Part shown: positions 15,932 through 19,461 of the stretch, one piece after another
How the letters are laid out: every line of letters begins with the position of its first letter
Position numbering within the stretch: the stretch's first letter is position 1
Source of the DNA: Bdellovibrionales bacterium
GTDB taxonomy: Bacteria; Myxococcota; XYA12-FULL-58-9; SYDY01
Assembly: GCA_005801425.1 (NCBI GenBank)
Contig: SYDY01000064.1
Location: 1 to 19,461 of the forward strand
Direction: 5' to 3'
Length of the DNA stretch: 19,461 nt
Notes under the pieces: model-generated
The model's input: only the letters and a program-made list of their open reading frames with translations
What the model was told of the DNA's origin: nothing
Databases searched by the model: none
Made by a program: the position numbers and the translations under genes

Positions 15932-16659
15932 CAATCCTTCAATCGAAACCGCACCGTAAATCGGATCTGCGTGGGGATTGGATTTCCACCACGCATTGCC
16001 GGCACAAACCGCGTTTTTTCAAGCGCTCGCACCGCCGCGATATTAAACTCCTCAAAACTTGATGGCCCCACAACCGTAACGATGCTCGGCACTCCTGTTT
16101 CATCAATCACAATGGCAAGGACCACGTCACCTTCCAGTCCCTGACCACGCAATCGCAAAGGATATTCGGGCTGGACATACGACGCAACGCTGGGGCCCTG
16201 ATCCCAGGAAGAACCATCACCGCCTCCTGCGGATCCTGTGGCGTCGGAGGTTCCACCCTCACCACCTCCACCGCCTGCTGTTTCATCACCCACAACCCCA
16301 GTGCCTCCCTGCAATTGCACATCGTCAAGACGTATGGGTGTTGATTCAACCGCAAGAGGAAGTTGACTTGGTTTCTGAATCGCTTGAGGAAGTTGACTTG
16401 GTTTCTGAATCGCTTGAGGTTTGTTTGTACGAAGCCGATTTGTGGGCCCTGATGACGCCGGTGTTAACGACTTAACTGCTACATCGGACCCCACCGGTTT
16501 CACCAGGTGAACAGTGATAACAGGAACATGAACAGGTGCTGGCTTGATTGAAGTATTGATCAAGATAAGCACAACAATGCAAACAGCGTGAACACCGAGA
16601 GACAGGGCCAGGGCGACCCTTTGATCAGCTTGCATGAATCGTTCTGAAGACACACCCAT
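15931..16659 (-). CDS. tonB: TonB-family energy transducer
   Basis: This 242-residue inner-membrane protein carries proton-motive energy to an outer-membrane receptor. It has one N-terminal transmembrane segment (about 13-37, VALALSLGVHAVCIVVLILI). A periplasmic linker follows with a twice-repeated QAIQKPSQLP and a Gly/Ser-rich run (about 125-150). The C-terminal TonB domain (about 165-242) shows YPLRLRGQGLEGDVVLAIVIDETG, AAVRALEKTRFVPAMRGG and the ending IRFTVRFRLKD. The ATG at 16659 lies 8 bases after the PEGA gene stop; M9 at 16635 is an alternative start. It precedes a lipoprotein and a TonB-dependent receptor in one operon, so it probably serves that receptor. ExbB/ExbD are not in the window. 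Confidence 0.92.
   Translation of the reverse strand: MGVSSERFMQADQRVALALSLGVHAVCIVVLILINTSIKPAPVHVPVITVHLVKPVGSDVAVKSLTPASSGPTNRLRTNKPQAIQKPSQLPQAIQKPSQLPLAVESTPIRLDDVQLQGGTGVVGDETAGGGGGEGGTSDATGSAGGGDGSSWDQGPSVASYVQPEYPLRLRGQGLEGDVVLAIVIDETGVPSIVTVVGPSSFEEFNIAAVRALEKTRFVPAMRGGNPIPTQIRFTVRFRLKD
16356..16415. repeat. Perfect 30-bp tandem duplication inside tonB
   Basis: Two identical 30-base units (16356-16385 and 16386-16415), each starting gaggaagttgacttgg, lie head to tail. Each encodes the linker decapeptide QAIQKPSQLP in frame. The duplication lengthens the periplasmic linker by ten residues and looks recent, because there are no differences between the copies. Confidence 0.95.
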
Positions 16660-16667
16660 TCATACAG

Positions 16668-17321
16668 TTACGGCGCCCAAATGACCACAGGGGGGCTGCC
16701 TTTGCCGTTGTCCTTTGTTCCCACCACAACACCCGCCACAACACCTGCAAGCACCGCCGCCCCCGTGCTGCCCCCGATAAACCACCAACTCTTGTACCAT
16801 GGACGCCCATGGGAAACTGCTGCGACAGGAGGTACAGGCTCCGTTAAAATAAGCCCTGGTACTTCGACCACAGGTGCTTCGGGTATTTTTTCCTCAACTT
16901 TGGGAAGAGACATCTCTTCTCCCAACGGCATTAAATCAAGCTCAGGAAGCGGCATATCAGACGTTTTTGGCGGTTGTTGTTTGGGCGCGGGCAGCGGAGC
17001 CTGATTCAGAGGCTCAAGCTCAAGCTCAGGCAACCCAAAATCCTCTTGAAGCAAATCGACAAAAACAGGCAACGTCACACCCGCTTCGATTTGGATTGAT
17101 TTTGTAAAATTCATATAGCCTTGGCGGGTAATGGTAATGACATGACGCCCCGCCCGCACTTGAATAGGTTGCACAGGCGTCACACCAAACAATTTGCCGT
17201 CCAAACGCACTTCTGCGCCATCCACGCTGCAAACAAGCTGCACAAAAGCGGGATCGGCGGCCATTGTGCGCGTGGGAACCAGCAACGAAAAAACGATCAT
17301 CCAAACCGTGATGAAACGCAT
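16668..17321 (-). CDS. PEGA-domain protein with C-terminal membrane anchor
   Basis: This 217-residue protein has a signal peptide (1-22, ending TRTMAA). A PEGA domain spans about 27-82 (VCSVDGAEVRLDGKLFGVTP... RAGRHVITITRQGY). A Pro/Glu/Leu-rich linker contains repeated LPELxLxPL motifs (97-134). A C-terminal transmembrane segment spans about 178-201 (SWWFIGGSTGAAVLAGVVAGVVVG). The open frame extends back to 17408, but that part lies in the palindromic element; ATG 17321 begins the signal peptide. It heads the operon PEGA-tonB-lipoprotein-receptor. PEGA domains are common in exported myxobacterial proteins, and a wall or envelope binding role is assumed only by family. Its promoter must lie in or beyond the palindrome. 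Confidence 0.83.
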   Translation of the reverse strand: MRFITVWMIVFSLLVPTRTMAADPAFVQLVCSVDGAEVRLDGKLFGVTPVQPIQVRAGRHVITITRQGYMNFTKSIQIEAGVTLPVFVDLLQEDFGLPELELEPLNQAPLPAPKQQPPKTSDMPLPELDLMPLGEEMSLPKVEEKIPEAPVVEVPGLILTEPVPPVAAVSHGRPWYKSWWFIGGSTGAAVLAGVVAGVVVGTKDNGKGSPPVVIWAP

Positions 17322-17340
17322 GATGATCAGTGTAACCTGA

Positions 17341-17482
17341 GGGTTGGGGACATTCCAGCAAAGCGCGTCAAAAGGCCTTTTTTTGGCATACTTCTTGCTT
17401 CTAACCATTCAACATTTTTCGTTGGCAAGAAGCGTGCCTGAAAAGGACCTTTTGACGCGCTTTGCTGGAATGTCCCCAACCC
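17341..17482. repeat. 142-base palindromic element (MITE/REP-like)
   Basis: The arms 17341-17375 and 17448-17482 are a perfect 35-base inverted repeat beginning gggttggggacattccagc. Imperfect pairing continues inward (ggcatacttcttgc with gcaagaagcgtgcc) to a short loop around 17400-17420. The element fills nearly all of the divergent spacer between the TonB operon and the phosphodiesterase gene. It ends two bases before the latter's first ATG, so it must hold or displace their promoters. No clear target-site duplication is visible. The ends are unlike those of the palindrome at 9890. Confidence 0.88.
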
Positions 17483-17484
17483 CT

Positions 17485-18405
17485 ATGCGATTGAAATACC
17501 CCATGTGGAAAATCTTTCTCTTTCTGCCCTTCATGGGCTGCACCATGATTTTCAAGAGCCACCCTTCACCCTTGCGCCCTGCCACGGAGCGACGCATCGC
17601 CCCCGAAAATCATGCACCTGCACGGGTTCTCCTTATTGGACTTGATGGCACCCGGCCCGATGCCATTGTTGAAGCACACACACCGCATCTGGATCATGTG
17701 ATGCAAAACGGCGCGTTCACCTTGCATGCATCCACACAATGCGATGCGCGAACCAAATCGGGACCCGGTTGGAGCACCATTCTCACGGGAGTCAATCCAG
17801 CCAAGCACCGTGTTGCAGCCAATCAAGACTACGCACAATCTCAACTTCGCACCTATCCAACAGTGCTATGGCGCGCCAAGCATACTGGCAAATTAAAAAC
17901 CGCGATGAGCGTGCATTGGGACGATCTCGCCAATCATATTATTGAACCCGATGCGATCGATGCGCGCACCGTGGGCAACGACGACGTGGTCACCACTGCC
18001 GCAGAAACCTATGTGCGCGATGGCGACTTTTCCCTTATCTTTGTGCATTTAGAAGATATCGACAGCGCAGGCCACGACGAAGGGTTTACGCCCAAAACAC
18101 CCGCCTATCGTGCGGCCATTGAAACCACAGATGCACGCATAGGGCGCATTCTCGCAGCCCTGTCACAACGCCCGACACGCGCAACCGAGCATTGGACGGT
18201 GATCATCACCACCGATCATGGCGGCACACGTTTTGGGCATGGTGCACGTATTGCTGCATGCCGACGAATTTTTGTTTTTGCCATGGGCGACAGCGTGATC
18301 CCTGGTGAATTGCAAAGGCCTGTCAATCAAGCCGATATCACACCGACAATTCTAGATTTGTTGGGTGTTCATGATGCGCGTGTGACGGATGGTGTTATTT
18401 TGTAA
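17485..18405 (+). CDS. Type I phosphodiesterase / alkaline-phosphatase-fold lipoprotein
   Basis: The protein is about 306 residues. The N-terminus KIFLFLPFMGC fits a lipoprotein signal with Cys19, though the lipobox is weak. The catalytic core fits the nucleotide pyrophosphatase/phosphodiesterase branch of the alkaline phosphatase superfamily. Residues are D54 in LLIGLDGTRPDA, a nucleophile in SGPGWSTILTG (probably S97), D193 and H197 in HLEDIDSAGH, D244-H245 in TTDHGG, and H252. These would hold two metal ions. The end, QADITPTILDLLGV, is typical of the superfamily. The substrate is unknown. The start is ambiguous: ATG 17485 or 17503. The open frame further upstream lies in the palindrome and is rejected. 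It converges on the acyltransferase gene with 7 bases between. Confidence 0.87.
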   Translation: MRLKYPMWKIFLFLPFMGCTMIFKSHPSPLRPATERRIAPENHAPARVLLIGLDGTRPDAIVEAHTPHLDHVMQNGAFTLHASTQCDARTKSGPGWSTILTGVNPAKHRVAANQDYAQSQLRTYPTVLWRAKHTGKLKTAMSVHWDDLANHIIEPDAIDARTVGNDDVVTTAAETYVRDGDFSLIFVHLEDIDSAGHDEGFTPKTPAYRAAIETTDARIGRILAALSQRPTRATEHWTVIITTDHGGTRFGHGARIAACRRIFVFAMGDSVIPGELQRPVNQADITPTILDLLGVHDARVTDGVIL

Positions 18406-18420
18406 TCGAGATTTACAAAA
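18398..18420. terminator. Possible bidirectional terminator
   Basis: A perfect inverted repeat, ttttgtaa (18398-18405) and ttacaaaa (18413-18420), encloses a 7-base loop. Its arms contain both stop codons of the two convergent genes. The A/T-rich arms give a T-run on either strand, but the stem has no GC-rich core, so it would be weak. Confidence 0.35.
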
Positions 18421-19461
18421 CATGATGTTGCAATAATTTTTCTCCTAAATACGCTGCGCCACTTTTGGTTAAATGCCCACCATCATACGAAATCAACTTA
18501 CCTTCATAGGTAAAAAGAGGGCATTTCAAATCATTTTCGCACAAAAGTTCAGAGACATTGATAAAAACATCAGGAGGAAGCGCTGACTGCATACGTTGAT
18601 TTAATTGAATAAAATTTGGTTCGATTTGAGAGATCGTCGTCTTGCGTACTTCAGGAGAAGAATTCAATATTTTTTTCAAATCAACCGTCCCAAAGCTTTT
18701 TCCTCCAAACACTTTCACCTTTTTTCCAAATTTTGATTCCATATTTTCTATGCTTTGAGGCAAAAGTTCCGCAACCCACAATACCCAGGAAGAAGCCAAC
18801 CAAATTTCATCGGACTCATTGATGCGTTCAAACAATTTCTGATTATCATACCAACCCAGCATCTTACATTTAGCGACTTTATTTTTTTGGATCTTCTCTG
18901 TGAAATCAAAATCTAAATACAAATTTCCACATTCACCGTTGATCCGATACGTTGATATATCGAATTTTTTATTTAATTTTGATTCAAAAAGAGCATTCAA
19001 CAAATCTTTTCCGTAACTATCCCCGATCAGAATCACCCGTTTTTTTTCATGTTCAGTCTCAAATGGTTTTAGTATCGTAGAGTCAAATCGTCTTGCGGTA
19101 TAATAACGCGCACCTGAAATCTCACGCAAAATTTGCTGTTCTGAAAATGGATATCGAGAAATAAAGCCATCTGATTTCCAGCCCAAAAAACCAACGAAAC
19201 AAAAGAAAAGAAGAGTTACACCCGAAAAAGAAAATATCGTTTTTTTTGAAAAATTATGTCGATCCCTAAAAGGGTTTTCAACATAACGCCAGCTTAAATA
19301 GCCCAACGCCATGGCAAGTGTCGCCAAGAAAACAAACATGTTTTTTGTGGGTTCGCCAATAATTCCATGCCGAGCAAAGGCAAATAAAGGCTGATGCCAT
19401 AAATAAGTACTGTAGCTAATCAAACCCACACCAACCAATAGCTTACTTCCTAGCAATTTTC
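18413..19461 (-). CDS. OafA/YrhL-type acyltransferase with SGNH domain (5' end beyond window)
   Basis: Partial: the frame is still open at the window edge, so only the C-terminal 349 or so codons are seen. The first visible part has the last membrane helices of an acyltransferase-3 domain (GLISYSTYLWHQPLFAF, then SWRYVENPFRD, the usual end of that domain). One further transmembrane helix follows (FSFSGVTLLFFCFVGFLGW), then a periplasmic SGNH-hydrolase-like domain with GDSYGKD and the catalytic Asp/His motif DGGHLTKSGA at the end. Such proteins O-acetylate surface polysaccharides. The DNA is clearly richer in A/T runs than the genes around it, suggesting transfer, often seen in O-antigen or capsule loci. 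The acceptor sugar cannot be told. Confidence 0.88.
   Translation of the reverse strand, partial: KLLGSKLLVGVGLISYSTYLWHQPLFAFARHGIIGEPTKNMFVFLATLAMALGYLSWRYVENPFRDRHNFSKKTIFSFSGVTLLFFCFVGFLGWKSDGFISRYPFSEQQILREISGARYYTARRFDSTILKPFETEHEKKRVILIGDSYGKDLLNALFESKLNKKFDISTYRINGECGNLYLDFDFTEKIQKNKVAKCKMLGWYDNQKLFERINESDEIWLASSWVLWVAELLPQSIENMESKFGKKVKVFGGKSFGTVDLKKILNSSPEVRKTTISQIEPNFIQLNQRMQSALPPDVFINVSELLCENDLKCPLFTYEGKLISYDGGHLTKSGAAYLGEKLLQHHVL

Noticed and set aside
17344-17484. Upstream extension of the phosphodiesterase CDS and, on the other strand, of the PEGA CDS
   Set aside because: Both extensions translate the palindromic element; each protein has a signal sequence starting at an ATG outside it.
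1-19461. CRISPR array or phage genes
   Set aside because: No regularly spaced direct repeats and no cas, integrase or structural phage proteins were found.

Overview
The window looks like a piece of chromosome from a moderate-GC Gram-negative bacterium. My best guess is Myxococcota or another former deltaproteobacterial lineage. The pointers are a TonB-dependent receptor of the 'GDAL..VKMLPGVAR' type with its own N-terminal TonB-like domain, a PEGA-domain membrane protein, many lipoproteins, and a MerR-type helix-turn-helix fused to TPRs. This placement is inferred from gene content only. No phage, integrase, rRNA or CRISPR was seen.

Layout. Positions 1-90 hold a long palindrome. NAD kinase (minus, 163-1023) diverges from a MerR-like/TPR regulator (plus, 1099-1941). 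A tRNA-Asp(GTC) follows at 2032-2108, then a secreted DUF3500 lipoprotein (2146-3303). A minus-strand run from 9223 down to 3305 holds a secreted copper amine oxidase, an unrecognised 634-residue protein, an alpha/beta hydrolase joined to it by a TAATG overlap, and an LRR-like lipoprotein. Between the last two lies a decayed scrap of a second DUF3500 gene. A DUF1003 membrane protein (plus) diverges from the amine oxidase. After it come a second long palindrome and a tRNA-Thr(CGT) on the minus strand.

Positions 10323-12502 are a two-gene plus-strand unit joined by an ATGA overlap. An integral-membrane-like protein that looks like a degenerate mitochondrial carrier family member precedes an Amt ammonium transporter. 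Converging on it is a compact minus-strand TonB operon: PEGA protein, TonB, lipoprotein, TonB-dependent receptor, with gaps or overlaps of only a few bases. This is probably a complete outer-membrane uptake system of unknown substrate. A third long palindrome sits in the divergent spacer between this operon and a type I phosphodiesterase/alkaline-phosphatase-fold lipoprotein. The window ends inside a visibly AT-rich OafA-type acyltransferase with an SGNH domain, probably a surface-polysaccharide O-acetylation gene.

The points most worth following up are the mitochondrial-carrier-like protein coupled to Amt, the three unrelated long intergenic palindromes (probable MITE or REP-like elements), the DUF3500 gene remnant, and the unknown 634-residue protein paired with a hydrolase. 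All functional calls come from reading the sequence; no database search was run.
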